A DNA stretch of 64,000 nt, taken from Metellina segmentata (Eukaryota > Arthropoda > Arachnida > Araneae > Tetragnathidae). The stretch lies in the NCBI GenBank assembly GCA_947359465.1, contig OX375872.1:84624931-84688930 (forward strand), given 5' to 3'. Position 1 is the stretch's first letter. Each line of letters starts with the position of its first letter. The notes beneath the pieces are model-generated. The model ran no database searches and was not told the origin of the DNA. It saw nothing but the letters and a program-made list of their open reading frames with translations. Below are positions 13,700 to 25,404 of this stretch, in pieces. Position numbers and translations under genes: made by a program.

Positions 13700-15580
13700 A
13701 GTTTTGATTTAAGGAGCATTCTTTCTCGAATTAATAGTTGGAGAAGATTGAACGACTGTTTCGATTGAGAGCAGACAGTTTATTAACGATGGAGTGAATG
13801 TGGAATTTTTTACGAGCGGTAGAAGTAGCTAATTTGATGGTGGTTTTTATTTCGGCTCATAATTTGAACAACGGTACAATATTCAATTCGAGATCTCGCT
13901 ACTGAAATGCACAATGTTTACTATTAAAACGTATTACCAAAGACAGAAACACTCCGAAAAGAGAAACATATTTCTGATTTGAACAAGATTCGTATTTCAG
14001 CTTCTATTTACTCTTATCATTTTATTGTCTACCATTCATTAGCTAGAATTATCTTACATAAAAATACGTATGTTCTATTTACCCTAAGCATGTCGCCTTG
14101 AATTCAAATAAGATTACGCCATAAGCAATATTATGTAGTAAGCAACGTGTTATGTATTATGCGATATTAGCATCAATAAAATATTTCGAGTGTTTGTTGA
14201 GAATTGGATTTGTGGTTAATAGTAAAAAGCAGATAAGGCAGTCTCAAAACAAAATTTACGAATATTTGTACTGTTCTTAATACTATTAATTCGTCTAAAA
14301 GGCAATCTCGTTCTCTTTAGTGCAGAAGTTTTGATTTTTTTTCTAATTCATAGATATCTAGTTTCTTCAAGATGAACTCTAAAGATCCAATTAATTTTCT
14401 AAATCTCTTTTATGTTCCTACAGACTTTGAAAGGAAATAAATTGACTGTACAAACTTTCATAAATTCATATATATTTTACTGTCAAAATAGTTTGCATAA
14501 GTTCAAGTAAATATGCATTACAAAGGAGTGCAAAAAAGGATAGCATAAATTTCTTTAAAATAGTACATAAATTGTCTTTTAACTAATGTAAATAAGTTGC
14601 AAGGCAAGAACTTAGAAAGAAAAATTTTGGATTATTTCTGAATTAGAGTTTTTAAGAAATAAAGACACTATATTTAAAGTCTTGTGCCGATAAAATTATT
14701 TAAATACTTAAATGTCGTGTTTCAGACAAAATAATTTAAGAAGTCTTACTCTCTCTCTCTCTCTCTCTTGTATTCATTCTTTTAAACCTTTTAGAAGAGG
14801 TATCAAAGAAGATTTACAGAACAAATTACCGCAATTATGAATTCCATTATTATACTACTTTTTATCTTTTCCCTCAATGTTTATGGGAAGATTAATATTT
14901 TCATGAAATGAAATGAAAAATTTTCAACGAAAACGAAAAACGAATTTCGTAAAATATCTATTATTCAAACACTAAACTGAATAAACGTGGGATTAAATTC
15001 ATGATTTTCGCTACATTGAAAAACTTTGTAGAATGGCTAATTCATATATAAAGGGTACTGTTATTCTAAAAACTGATTGTGTGAAATGCACTTGTTTTGC
15101 ATCAATTATACGTCATTCAATAGCATCTGCTGTATTTGAAATGTATATCTAATTATTTAGAAAAGGGCCATGGGGTATTATTTTTAGAAAGGAAAGAATC
15201 TCGAATTATTATATATAGTCTTTACAGATGTAATCAATCATTGTTTAAGCAAAAAAAAGTGGTAGTTTTATTCATATAAATAAAATAAATAATATCTTTT
15301 AAATAAAAAATACTAATAAAGCTGTTAAAAAAAATTTGAGTACCCGGGCATTCAGAAAAACGTTTACTGCCAGATTCCTGTTGCAACCTATTAAGAACTT
15401 TTTTCAAAAAAGGTATAGAAAAAAATTTAATGGTGCATAATCAGGACTAAGCTAAAACTTGCAAGATATTTTGAAAATCATGCAGTTTTTAATAATCCTC
15501 AGTGTGCTATGATTAAGGCAGTCATTTTGACATAAGGAGAATGGAAGAGGTCAGTTTGAAACTTCTTACATTAAAAAGCG
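13700..15580. other. AT-rich stretch with a short CT microsatellite
   Basis: No gene signal. A (CT)n run lies at 14748-14768; otherwise there are only poly-A/T tracts. Confidence 0.6.
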
Positions 15581-15588
15581 GGTTTTAA

Positions 15589-15787
15589 AACTCCAAGTGG
15601 TTTTGACAAGATACCTCCTCAAGATATATACTGTCGTATATATGGTATATGACCTCAAGATATATGTTTTATGATGACGAGATCAATATCTGGTCAATTA
15701 TTTTCTAATGACGAGATAACTCGTCTATCAAGACCTGATCATTTTTGCTAATATCGAGATACCGTATCAAGAAAACCAACAACAGGG
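15589..15787. mobile_element. piggyBac-like palindrome MITE with intact TTAA duplication
   Basis: TTAA at 15585-15588 and 15788-15791 flank 199 bp. The termini are degraded (AACTCCAAGTGGTTTTGAC... to ...AACCAACAACAGGG). The interior has GACGAGATAACTCGTC (one mismatch) and several half-palindromes with TGGTCAATT / CTGATCATTTTTGCTAAT spacers. Confidence 0.85.
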
Positions 15788-15855
15788 TTAATTCTCCGCA
15801 TTGCAAAATTTTGCAGAAAATTTCTGTCATTTAAAAGCGTACTATAAATTCTTAG

Positions 15856-16088
15856 CCCTCCTGATGACTCTCGACGTGGTATCTATCTATTCGTAAAACT
15901 GACCACATCATGACGGACGAGATATCTCGTCATTAAGAAAAACTGACCTAATCTTGATCTCGTCATTAATAAAATGTATTCTCACCATTCGGAATTGAGT
16001 ACGCATTCTTTTCGACGACATATTTCGTCAGCAACGAAATTGTCCTGATCTTGATGGACGAGATATCTCGTCCCAACTACTTGGAGAG
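15856..16088. mobile_element. piggyBac-like palindrome MITE
   Basis: Begins CCCTCCTGATGACTCTCGACG after TTAG and ends GGAGAG before CTAA, both one-base decays of TTAA. Exact GACGAGATATCTCGTC palindromes lie at 15916-15931 and 16057-16072, with half-sites between. It lies only 68 bp from the preceding copy, in an independent target site. Confidence 0.88.
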
Positions 16089-16199
16089 CTAAAATGAAAA
16101 ACGCTCATTTTTAGCAGTATTCGTTCTACACAGGTATTCCGACATGGAAATTATTGTACGTCTAAGATCACTCAACGTTTTAATTCGACTTCCACTTAC

Positions 16200-16770
16200 A
16201 GTTGAAACAACATAAAACCTGCTCATTAAAATCAGATCTATTCACCTCATTCCCGGGCACTCGGCTACACAGTCCGTCCGATGTAATTCGATTTAAGAAA
16301 CGAAAGTCAGGGGCAAACGCTATTAAAAAGAAAGCAAGAAAGACGGCCTGGGAAAAGAGCAGAAATTGTGTCGTTTTGAAACATCCTTAGTTGTCATCTG
16401 AGCCCCGCTCTCCATCTCGCGGCATGCGAGGCGCGTTTTCAATATTTAAAGAATCGGCCCGTACCTTTGCTGGTCACTACCGGCTCGGCGAGCAATGAAA
16501 ATTAAATATGAATAATGGAGAAGCTCCGTGTAGAGATAAACACGATCTCTCTTGGACTAACACTTGACCCAAGATGCACGCTGGGAGGGACGTTTCAACC
16601 AATCCCAGCTCAGAGACCGCCTCCCAAAGGTATTGTTGGAATGGAGGGACCGAAGAAGATCTCTATCTTGTTCTTACTACATTTCCAGAGCAGAACTACA
16701 CGATTCTGCCTTTCTTTCTATCTCTATTTTTCTCGTCTTTTTTTCGTACGCCCGTTTCCTTTTATAAAAC
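16200..16770. other. GC-richer stretch, unassigned
   Basis: Overlapping open frames up to 142 codons (16574-17002) run into the degenerate repeat downstream and show no known motif. Not called as a gene. Confidence 0.3.
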
Positions 16771-16809
16771 AGTCCGTCAAACAAAGGACAGAAACGTCAT
16801 GTTCACTAT

Positions 16810-17240
16810 CTTAGATGAGATATCTCTGATTCTAGTTTTTAGGTTTACACATTGCTTAAGACAATTCATTTCGAAGCGTTATAGTTTTGGAGAGAGAATT
16901 CGAATATATTTTGGAAAGAATTACGCTAGAGTTGTTTTTTTTGGGGGAAGGGAATCAACCCGGGTGTGTGGAAGCAGCCTAAATATTTTTTTTTACCTTT
17001 AAAAGTTTATTACAGTAAGAGATCTTGGATTCTAGATTTTAGATTTGCGCGTTGCTTAGGACAGTTTATTTCCTAATCAACGTGTCCTATTATATACAAG
17101 TCGTATTATAGTATTAGGTTTTTGATTCCAGTTTTTAGATCTACAAGTTGCTTAAGACGATTCATTTCGAAGCGTGTCCAGTTATAGTTCTGGATAGATA
17201 ATTCTAATGTATTGAGGATACAATTGTGATGGAGTTGTTT
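16810..17240. repeat. Three degenerate tandem copies
   Basis: GATTCTAGTTTTTAGGTTTACACATTGC-like segments recur at 16828, 17028 and 17124. Each is followed by TTGCTTA.GAC..TTCATTTC.AA. Copies 1 and 3 share TTCGAAGCG...TTATAGTT.TGGA.AGA.AATTC. Spacing is irregular (200 and 96 bp). Confidence 0.75.
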
Positions 17241-17249
17241 AATAATTCA

Positions 17250-18390
17250 AATCTAGAAGATGGAAGAAGCAATTTTTTCATCAAATAGAAAGAAATATGG
17301 AATGAATTAACATAATTTGTCCAAAGCATCAGTTTGATTAAAGAATAAACGAATATTCTACATTATTTAATAGAGTGTACACAGGCACGTAATTAAAACA
17401 ATATTATAACAACATTGATAAGAAAAAATATTTTTAAAACATTGGCAATGTTACGTTTGAAACCATTTTATTTTGGGAATTGTGAAGTGTAAGTTTAACA
17501 GAAAAGTGTTCATTTAAAGGTGAATTTTGTAAACATTATATTTGATAAACCTATTATCTATAAATTTGTTTATTTTCTTTTAGTTTCAATATAAACTAAA
17601 TGGATGCTTCGCTGAATGTCTTTGTATATCCTTAAATCATTAAAAAATAATAATATTCACTTTTGGTTTTGCAAATATTTTAATTTAAACTAAAGTAAAT
17701 TCAAATTAAATTGCATATTTAATGTGCGATTGCAAGAGTTTAGATGATAAAACATTTTATTTTCCTTTCGGGCATACTTGTTACCTGCCACCTTCTTCTA
17801 TTAAATTCCCCCTGTTGGTTGCTTAGAACGAAATTCCAGCTGGAATGTGTGTAAAGTTTGCCTTCCTTCAATATTTCTATCACCACAATGAAACCACATT
17901 TACAGATTTTCTTTTTAAAGTAGAATAACCAAGTTAAACTAAACCGTGTAATTGCTTTCTGGAGATTTTCTGAGAAAAATCAAATTTCTAATCCAAACGA
18001 AATGTTCTTGCAAAAAATGCTGCTCAGGTCACAAATATGATAAATTTAAAAAACTTGTTGAAACAGTTTATATGCCTTAAATGAGAGCGCAACTTGAATT
18101 GGTTTAGAATGCAGACGCATAACTAACACAAAAAATTAAATGTGCACACAGATGAGTCGTTGTATGTTGCAAAAAATTATTCAGTCAGTGAAGTTCTAAC
18201 GTTCAAATATTTTTAATACAAACCTAACCTTAAAAAAACCCTGAAAGTGTAGAGAACCGTCAAGTAGTTTTGAAATTTATTTTCCTGCGTTGTATTCCGT
18301 GACATTAAAAGAAGTCACCGAACCTTCCAGAAAATTTAATAACATTTACCGATGCCATTGCACGCTAAAATAAGCACGTCATTTTAGTGC
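17250..18390. other. AT-rich stretch, nothing recognisable
   Basis: No supported feature. Confidence 0.55.
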
Positions 18391-18399
18391 GCCTTTGTT

Positions 18400-18965
18400 A
18401 ATAGCTAACTACACATTGAAACACTAATAACTGAGCAAGCGCAGCATTTTATAGTCCCACGCTTTGCCACCCTCCACTACAACAGCAGCGGACTTTTATA
18501 ATATGCATTTACTCCTCCCTACGCAGCTATAAAATCCGTACAGCTTCATCAAACGTGTCGGGGCCCTTTGTTTGCAGAGTACCCTTCACTCGAATTTTAC
18601 TGTCCCAAGTCATCATTTCGTACCCGGCACCAGTCAATCGCTTACCGCGTAAGTAGCGAGCACAGATGTCCTAGCCACTTTAACATTACTTCTGTTTTAC
18701 CCCATTGCGCAAACATGTGAGATCCCAGCAAACCGCACCCCGTACCAAGCCCCGTCTCCCCCACTGTCGTTTTTATTTTATTTGAGCTCGGACCCTCTAG
18801 TCTGACTTTAATCCGTGTAATGAGAGAATCAGGCTGGTTTAGGGGTGCGTGACAAGCTTTTAGGGAGGGTGAATCTGGTTACGATCCTCCCTGGCACTCG
18901 CCAAGCCCCGACTGAAAAGGAGCCAAGTCCTCTCTAATTGTGCAATTTCGCTTCTACCCTAGATG
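18400..18965. other. Complex non-repetitive island, candidate regulatory element
   Basis: Balanced composition, no long open frame, several TTTTATA-type motifs and a TATAAAA at 18528-18534. These are weak promoter-like hints, and no initiator I can defend is present. Best treated as a candidate conserved non-coding element. Confidence 0.35.
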
Positions 18966-19046
18966 TATTGTTTTTTTTTGCAGTGAAATTTGAAACCCAT
19001 TTCGAATGAGCAGCTATGGGAGGGCCGTTAGTGGAGTTCTACGCCC

Positions 19047-19575
19047 TGTTGCGAGGTGCTAGAGTGCACGAATGCTTGCTGAATTCGTTGAGTTACAGTA
19101 TTGGACAAACCTTTGTACCTCTTGCTGTTTTTATACTCTGAAATTTCATACCGGTGAAAATTTCGGATTCACATCATTGGAGTTGTTAAAAGAAAGATGT
19201 TCTTTTACACAATTTCTTATAAAATAAAGACTAAAAAGTTAAAAAATTGCTATGCTTAGAATATAACACGTCTTTTACACCCTGTTACAAGATGGTTGAA
19301 TGCGTTACTGTTTGCTGAACTCAAACATTCATGTATTCTACCATCTTGTAACAGGGTGTAAAAGACATGCTATATTCCAAGCATAGTAATATTTTGCCCA
19401 ACTCAGTGAGTACTGAAAAACATCTGTACCGTTTACTGTTTTCATTCCTACCAAAAATTTCATACCGATGAAATTTTTAAATTAATTTAATTTGAGTTGT
19501 TACAAAAAAGCTTTCTTTTACACAATTCTTTATAAAAAAAAGACTAAGATATAAAAAATTTTTACAATCAAATAT
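19047..19575. repeat. Degenerate direct repeat with an embedded inverted repeat
   Basis: AAATTTCATACCG.TGAAA...GTTGTTA.AAAA followed by TTCTTTTACACAATT.TTATAAA occurs at 19141 and 19455 (314 bp apart). CCCTGTTGCGAGGTGCTAGAG (19047) parallels CCCTGTTACAAGATGG (19280). The second unit contains the long inverted repeat listed separately. Confidence 0.75.
19246..19390. repeat. Long inverted repeat: 51-bp arms, 43-bp loop
   Basis: Left arm 19246-19296, right arm 19340-19390. The inner 27 bp of each arm (19270-19296 and 19340-19366, containing ACACCCTGTTACAAGATGG) are perfect complements. The outer 24 bp differ at about four positions. The loop itself has TTGAATG / CATTCAT complementarity, which would extend the hairpin. 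Confidence 0.92.
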
Positions 19576-19923
19576 ACTCATATTTATCTTTTTCAACTTT
19601 GTGTCTACCAACTTTGTAAATACTTTTATCAATCATCCGAGAGTTGTTCCTGTAATTGTAAATGATTTACTAGTTGAAAAACTTGGACCACTTTTAAAAT
19701 TGTTTTATAAAATAATATTAATGCCTAATATGATTGCACTATCCAAAATTGTTTCATTCAATTTTTCATTTTCAACTTTTCGGATTCCAGCAGTTGCTAA
19801 ACTGCTTGCTAAAACTGATAGTATTTACATGCCAAAACTATAACACTTAAGATGAATTCTAAATTGGATAAATTGATTTTAGCTGCTTCTTGTCCTAAAC
19901 AATTTGTCCTGTTGGGATCTCTT

Positions 19924-20020
19924 AAAGTGTAGGTATCGTGATATGTATCGTGACATGTTGTATAAAGTGTAGGTATCGTGATATGTATCGTGACATGTTG
20001 TATAAAGTGTAGGTATCGTG
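19924..20020. repeat. 40-bp tandem repeat, 2.4 copies
   Basis: AAAGTGTAGGTATCGTGATA recurs at 19924 and 19964 and partially at 20004, with identical first two units. Confidence 0.96.
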
Positions 20021-20219
20021 AAGAAAGAGATAATAAGGGTACAGAATGTGTTCTTTTTAATAGATTTCAAACTTCACACACGTTTCTTAATTTCAATTAT
20101 GTAACCATATATTACAATGTAGTACCATATTACAAAAAATGCGAACATTGTGCAAATCTACCTTCAATCAATCAAAACCCTTTATTGAATTCGCCAAATC
20201 AGCGCTTTCACTAAATTCT

Positions 20220-20560
20220 GGCATCTCGCATGCAATGTGCTCTCGCGACATGAACCCACATCGACAGATGGGACAAGCCGGGGGGTATCCATCCATAAAC
20301 CATGGTTTCCCGTGCAGGGCGTGCCCGGGCACGAGCCCCTCTCACCCATCATGTTGTTCCACTCCGACAATAACACACGCCCGATTTCAATGGTTACGTT
20401 CATTCAGGGCATTTTCCCCCTGCCCCTCCAATTCAGTGAGCACCAGACGGGGTTTTCCGCAAAATGGCCCTCGCTGAACACTTGTGGACCTGTTACACTA
20501 ATTGCCACGAGGCCGCCTGGCATATGGTGCATCTACAAGTGATCACGATTATTGTATGTG
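20220..20560. other. GC-rich island with overlapping open frames, unassigned
   Basis: Frames of 73-112 codons on both strands. None has a recognisable domain. It could be a conserved regulatory block or an unknown exon, and ends just before the SINE cluster at 20.7 kb. Confidence 0.3.
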
Positions 20561-20730
20561 TCTTTTTTTTATTCAATTTCAATGGCACCTTCGTGCTTTG
20601 TGTACCTGCACATGTCAGAGCAAGCGTAGGCTCACACTTTCGCACCTTATGTATTACATACAGTTGTGTCATGAATTGGTAAAGCCGTTTGCATGTTTTA
20701 GAACGATGTTTCCTTAAAATATTTGAAGGT

Positions 20731-21025
20731 AGGTTAGTAGGTATTTAATTAACGTTACCCTTTAGCAACATAACGGGCCATCGGTGATGGTTCAGGATGA
20801 AACCCTAAGAGATGTATCCGAGAACAGCACCACGTAATTTTGAACCACGATCAGAAGACGAGGTCACACTTGAGCTGGCACACCACCTCTCCAAACTACC
20901 TCACCATGCCAACGTGAGGACATTTGAGGCCTCGACAGATTTAACGTGGTACCTGTGTGCACGATCAACTTCGGTTGGATTCGAATTCGCAACCCTCCGG
21001 TTGCTAATCCGTTACTCTTCCAACA
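20731..21025 (-). mobile_element. SINE1 copy, near full length
   Basis: Minus orientation. The head has GGATTAGCAACCGGAGGGTTGCGAATTCGAATCC-type sequence (complement at about 20980-21020), including a B box. The body has the ACGTGAGGAC / CCACGATCAGA complement. The 3' end is CGTTAATTAA with a TACCTAC-type tail at 20731-20755. Confidence 0.85.
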
Positions 21026-21039
21026 CAAATATTTGAACA

Positions 21040-21218
21040 GTGTTTGCAGCAGGTGGATTGGGTTAGTTGGGTTTTATGACATATTTGGGTTTATGCTGTG
21101 CCATATGCGAGACAGGCAATATCAAGTGTTGGACATACACGCACGAATAAAATTTTGCTTACACATAAGAAATAAACACTTTCAGAGTGGAATTAAACCT
21201 GAAACTCGCAGGTTATGA
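21040..21218 (-). mobile_element. SINE2 copy
   Basis: GTTAGTTGGGTTTTATGAC at the left (3' end of the SINE, inverted), GACAGGCAATATCAAGTGTT, ACATACACGCACGAA and AACTCGCAGGTT at the right (tRNA-like head, inverted) match the copies at 5.4, 30.4 and 45.8 kb. Confidence 0.8.
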
Positions 21219-21321
21219 ATTTTATGGAAACTATTTTAGCGTGATATCTCTCTCCACCAATAAAACTTGTTATGAAATGCTCTGAAACCGTAATTGGTTT
21301 CTAGACTTTCCTCTTAAATTT

Positions 21322-21640
21322 TAGCTTCAGTAGCCCAATTAGTAGAGTAGTTAATTGGCAAGCAGGGGGTTGAGAGTTCGAAACTCGAGCCAACCAAAAA
21401 CTGTCGTGCGTGTGGGGGCTAGGGCACGTTCAATCGGCCGTGGCTTCAAATTTCCTCACGTTGCAGTTCTGTGGTACTTTGGAGAGTGGGATGCAAGCTC
21501 AAGTTGTGACCTCGTCAAATGATCGTGGGTCAAAATTACGAGGTGTTGTCCTCGGATATTTCCCTTCGAGTTTAAACCCGGACAGTCACCAATAGCCCGT
21601 TGAATTGTTTCAGTGCTAGGTATATTTAACTACCTACCTC
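21322..21640 (+). mobile_element. SINE1 copy, full length with A and B boxes
   Basis: A box TAGCCCAATTAGTAGAG at 21331-21347. B box GAGTTCGAAAC at 21374-21384. Then CTCACGTTG, GTGGTACTTTGGAGAGT, CAAAATTACGAGGTGTTGTC, CCGGACAGTCACCAATAGCC and a CTACCTACCTCC tail. This is the clearest evidence that SINE1 is tRNA-derived and Pol III-type. Confidence 0.9.
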
Positions 21641-21654
21641 CTTAGTATAGCATT

Positions 21655-21885
21655 ACTGCCATATCTCAATGAGTTTGCCCACCGTGCTAGCCAACTTGTG
21701 AGTTGTAGGTGGTTAAGGTTCTATTCTTGCAACTTGTCCTGGGTGTATTTCTGTCGTCTGGGTCGGTAAAATTTTGCATGTCCATTACGCAATGGTGTCT
21801 GTCTTGTGTTTTGCAGCTTGGTCTCGGTGCAGCTTGGCCAAATAAGGCCGTTCTGCCATAAAACCTCAACCAACCTTATAAATAT
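21655..21885 (+). mobile_element. SINE2 copy
   Basis: Head CTTGTGAGTTGTAGGTGG followed by GGTTCTATTC (B-box relic). Body GGGTGTATTTCTGTCGTCTG, CAATGGTGTCTGTCTTG, TTGGCCAAATAAGGCCG. 3' end GCCATAAAACCTCAACCAACC. Confidence 0.85.
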
Positions 21886-21928
21886 TGCTATTAACATATG
21901 TTATGTTTGTAATTAAGATTGCTTCGAC

Positions 21929-21948
21929 TGTGTGTGTGTGTGTGTGTG
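21929..21948. repeat. (TG)10 microsatellite
   Basis: Uninterrupted TG run. Confidence 0.97.
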
Positions 21949-22139
21949 GACCCGGAAATTATACAACCAAGATGGTTGAACATCTTCCTGGCTCTTCGAA
22001 GTGGTTTCTCATCTTAAAATTGTCTCTCGAATTCCACACAAGACGAAAATGATCACCAATAAACAGTTTAGTATTCAAACTTCAAGTACATTTGTTTGTA
22101 TTTATTTTTGACCGATTTAGACTCCTCTTATTTTAGTAG

Positions 22140-23170
22140 GGCAGAAATTTCGGACTTCTTCCTCCAGCTGTTTTTTGCTGAAAGGGTGAAAAATTAATCC
22201 ACACGCGACGCAACAGGTAGCCCGAACAATAAAAACACGCCCGAAGATTTACGGCAACTGACTCGCAAATATATTTCTTTCAGCATCCCGCGAAAAGCGA
22301 ACCTAACCCCTTAAAGTAATTAAGCCCATCTTATGCTTGTACGAAACAATACATGCCATAAATAAAATTATGCTTTGCGCGAAGCACTTTTGAAGATTAG
22401 AATTTATCACCTGCACTAGCAGAGGCCGGAAGAAAAAGCACGAGGGGAACATGGAAAAAAGGCCGGAAAACATTAAGTTACGATGCCGTTTGTAACTCTT
22501 ATTTACCGTCCGGAAAAACCAATAGCCCGCTTCCACATTTCTGTGGAAAGCTATAGAAAACAAAAGGGGGATTTCTATAGACAAAAACAAGAAAAGAAAA
22601 GTCAGTAGTAAACATTAATAGATAGTTGTAGACGAGCGAGGAAGGATAAGATTGTTGATTGCGCGGACTCCCATCATTCCACAGTAGCGGCCAAGAAATT
22701 TTAGTGATCTGACCGTCGTCCCACCCTCAAGGGTGATGTCCAGCGGACCCGAGGGAGCGCTACAATCGGGGACAGCGAAGCAGGATTACTTTAGGCTTAG
22801 TGCTGATGGCCCAAATATAGCTTTACTAGATCTAAAGTGAAATTCGATCAATCAGAGGTTCGATGGAGTAGCTTCGAGCTTTTGCCAGTCCTGCCACCAA
22901 TTTAATTGGTTTTCCTGAATTACATTTCAACTGGAAGGAAATCGTCGTTTTCAGACGGGTCACCGTCTCTTTCAACTCGCCGACTGCCTTTACAAATTTG
23001 CCGCCGTGCGTTTCGTTTCGTATGCCTTATTGATATCTATCCGGTTTTCGCTCACCACCGCAGACTTGCTCTCCCTCCAAGAGAATGCTTTCTAATCCCG
23101 GAGTTTTGTTTTCCTCTCTTCCCCCGGAATACTTTGTTAAGTGCTGTTTATTTTTCTCGCTCGTAATTGC
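22140..23170. other. Mixed stretch with a GC-richer core near 22.6-23.1 kb
   Basis: Non-repetitive, with moderate G+C at 22640-22790 (CACCCTCAAGGGTGATG dyad at about 22722) and 22900-23130. Open frames are short and unrecognised. Candidate regulatory island. Confidence 0.3.
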
Positions 23171-23179
23171 GTTACAATC

Positions 23180-24100
23180 TTCTGTGTTTATTACGCTTTA
23201 TGCAGAGATGCGTTTTCTCGAGTTCGGATTTTATGAAGACTACCTTTTGAAATTGGATGAATCTGATTTTTCTTGTTACACAACTGCTAATAATACGCAA
23301 GATTTTTAAAAATATTAATCTAATTCTATTTTGTAGACATGGCTTTAATTGAATAGACGCTTTAGTAATTGTGTCTTTTAAAAAATAAAGTGTACAAAAA
23401 TCAACTTTTCTTAATAATCTCACTTTTTCATTCAGATTTGGAGTTTTAGAAATGTATAGCATGTTAGTTTTGGTGTATGACTACCAATCCTTAAATCTAG
23501 GCATAAGGAAGTGATAAATCTTTAGCTAATTGATTACGCCATTTAAACTAAGAATTCCCTCAAAATTAATATTTACAAACAACACTTTTAAGTGTGCGTG
23601 TAAAAAAATTCATATTAGTATATATGTTTACTCTACGAGGCTTTGCAAAACATTATGAATACATGTTGAACGTAAAATCAATCTCTTAATTTAACTATTT
23701 TCATCATTCCACATTTATGTATTGTTTCAAAGAATTATTAATAATTTTAGTAGTTTAAACAGGTATGTTCAGTTTAATGAAATGCGGAGAAGTCAAATAA
23801 TTGTCGCTTATAAGGTGATATGGGCTAATTTCTAGAAAGAGATGACAAAAAATTTATTTATTATTTTATCCATGGAATCCTGGTATAATATGCATATTTG
23901 TACTATTTTTTTACACCTTTTAAGTTTTTGTAATTTATTGCTATGTATCTTAGACGACATAAATATGTTTTGAACTTTTACTTCATTTAAGCAATCTAGT
24001 GTTATTTTAGATACGATTCTAGCATTTATCTAATTTCTGGTAGAAACAAAACCAGTGCTTGATTAATATAATCTTTCAAAACAACTTTTCTTACAATAGA
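23180..24100. other. AT-rich stretch, nothing recognisable
   Basis: No supported feature. Confidence 0.55.
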
Positions 24101-24106
24101 TACCAT

Positions 24107-24850
24107 GTGCATAGTTATTTGTAACACTGAATTCTGTGCCTCTTATGCTTTTATAATTCAATCTGTACTTAAGAAATTTCAACTTGTTTTATTTGTAAGT
24201 TTTCGTTAAAAATTCTTTTTAAAACTCGTTTAGTGATAATCTGAGATGCGAAGTCAGATTGAAAGCATTAAAGTGTTATTTTTATGTAGCCACACTAAAA
24301 TCATGACGCGAGAATCAATTTCAATACTGAAAAATATCCTAGTTAGAATTAACTCATCCGAAATCTGCTGGAAAATTACATTCCTAATCTTTATGAAAGT
24401 GAGTTTTGAACGACATCCCCATTTCGTGACAAACTCAAAAAATACTCAATTCTCGAAAATCATCGTAAAGAAAAGGTGCATAGTTATTTGTAACAATGCA
24501 TTCTGTGACTTATGCTTTTGTAATTCAATCTGTACTTAAGAAACTTCAACGTGTTTTATTTGTGTGTTTTCGTTAAAAATTCTTTAAAAACTCGTTTAGT
24601 GATAATCTGAGCTGCCCAGTCAGGTGGAAAATATTTCATTGTAATTTTAATGTAGGCACACTAAAAACACGAAGTGAGAATCAATTTTATTTCAGAAAAA
24701 CTAATTCTTGTTAGAATTAATACATCCGAAATCCGCTGGAAAACTATGTTCCTAATCTATATTAAAGCGAGTCTTGAACGACATCTCCATTAAGTGACAA
24801 ATTCAATAAGTACTCAAATCTCGAAAGTCATCCGAAAGAAAAAGTGCTCC
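24107..24850. repeat. Tandem duplication, period 369 bp
   Basis: GTGCATAGTTATTTGTAACA starts both copies (24107 and 24476). Both continue through CAATCTGTACTTAAGAAA.TTC, TTTTCGTTAAAAATTCTTT, CTCGTTTAGTGATAATCTGAG, CATCCGAAATC.GCTGGAAAA and GAACGACATC.CCATT. Two diverged, nearly complete copies. Confidence 0.95.
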
Positions 24851-24859
24851 ACCAGTCTT

Positions 24860-25400
24860 AAATAGCAGGCGTAATCGGCACTACAGAGGAATCCGCCGGC
24901 GGTGTCTCGGGAATCCCTGCGGTCTCCTCCGCCTTTTGTGCCGGAGAGTCCCTGAGCCACCCGTGCGGTGGACTTAGGCCTAATGAACAGGAGCCGTTAC
25001 ACTCTTAACTTTGTTGACAATGGGGAGTGGGGGATTTTCGAGGGATCAGAGCCGGGGTAGGGGAGAAGATTTCAGGAGTTGACAGGTGGATCCCGTGACT
25101 CAGTCTGGAGCAAAGTTTCAATTATTTATGTAAACGTGGGTGCATCTCCGACCCGAAATTCGGTATTAATGGCCGAATCTAGATTCGTGACTTACTGCTC
25201 CCCGGGTTCACGCACGCAAGCCACGTTTATGGAGGGATAGTCATCAATTCGTTGGGGGATCATGGGGGATGCGGTCAAATTTGAACGCCTCTCCAAAACA
25301 CTCAGCTGCCACTCCAGCTCTGGAGTCCATTGAAAAAGTAACAGAAGCATTTAACTCTGATATTTCAACATGGGTTGCGTTGTTGAATCTGACTTGTCTT
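24860..25400. other. GC-rich island, candidate regulatory element
   Basis: Sharp change from AT-rich repeats to a balanced or GC-rich unique sequence. It contains a TTGACAGGTGG element (E-box CAGGTG at 25083-25088) and TTTATGTAAACGTGG (about 25117). No coding frame of note. Confidence 0.4.
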
Positions 25401-25404
25401 TATA

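Noticed and set aside
16574..17002. 142-codon plus-strand frame as a possible gene
   Set aside because: Runs from a GC-richer stretch into a degenerate tandem repeat and has no recognisable domain.
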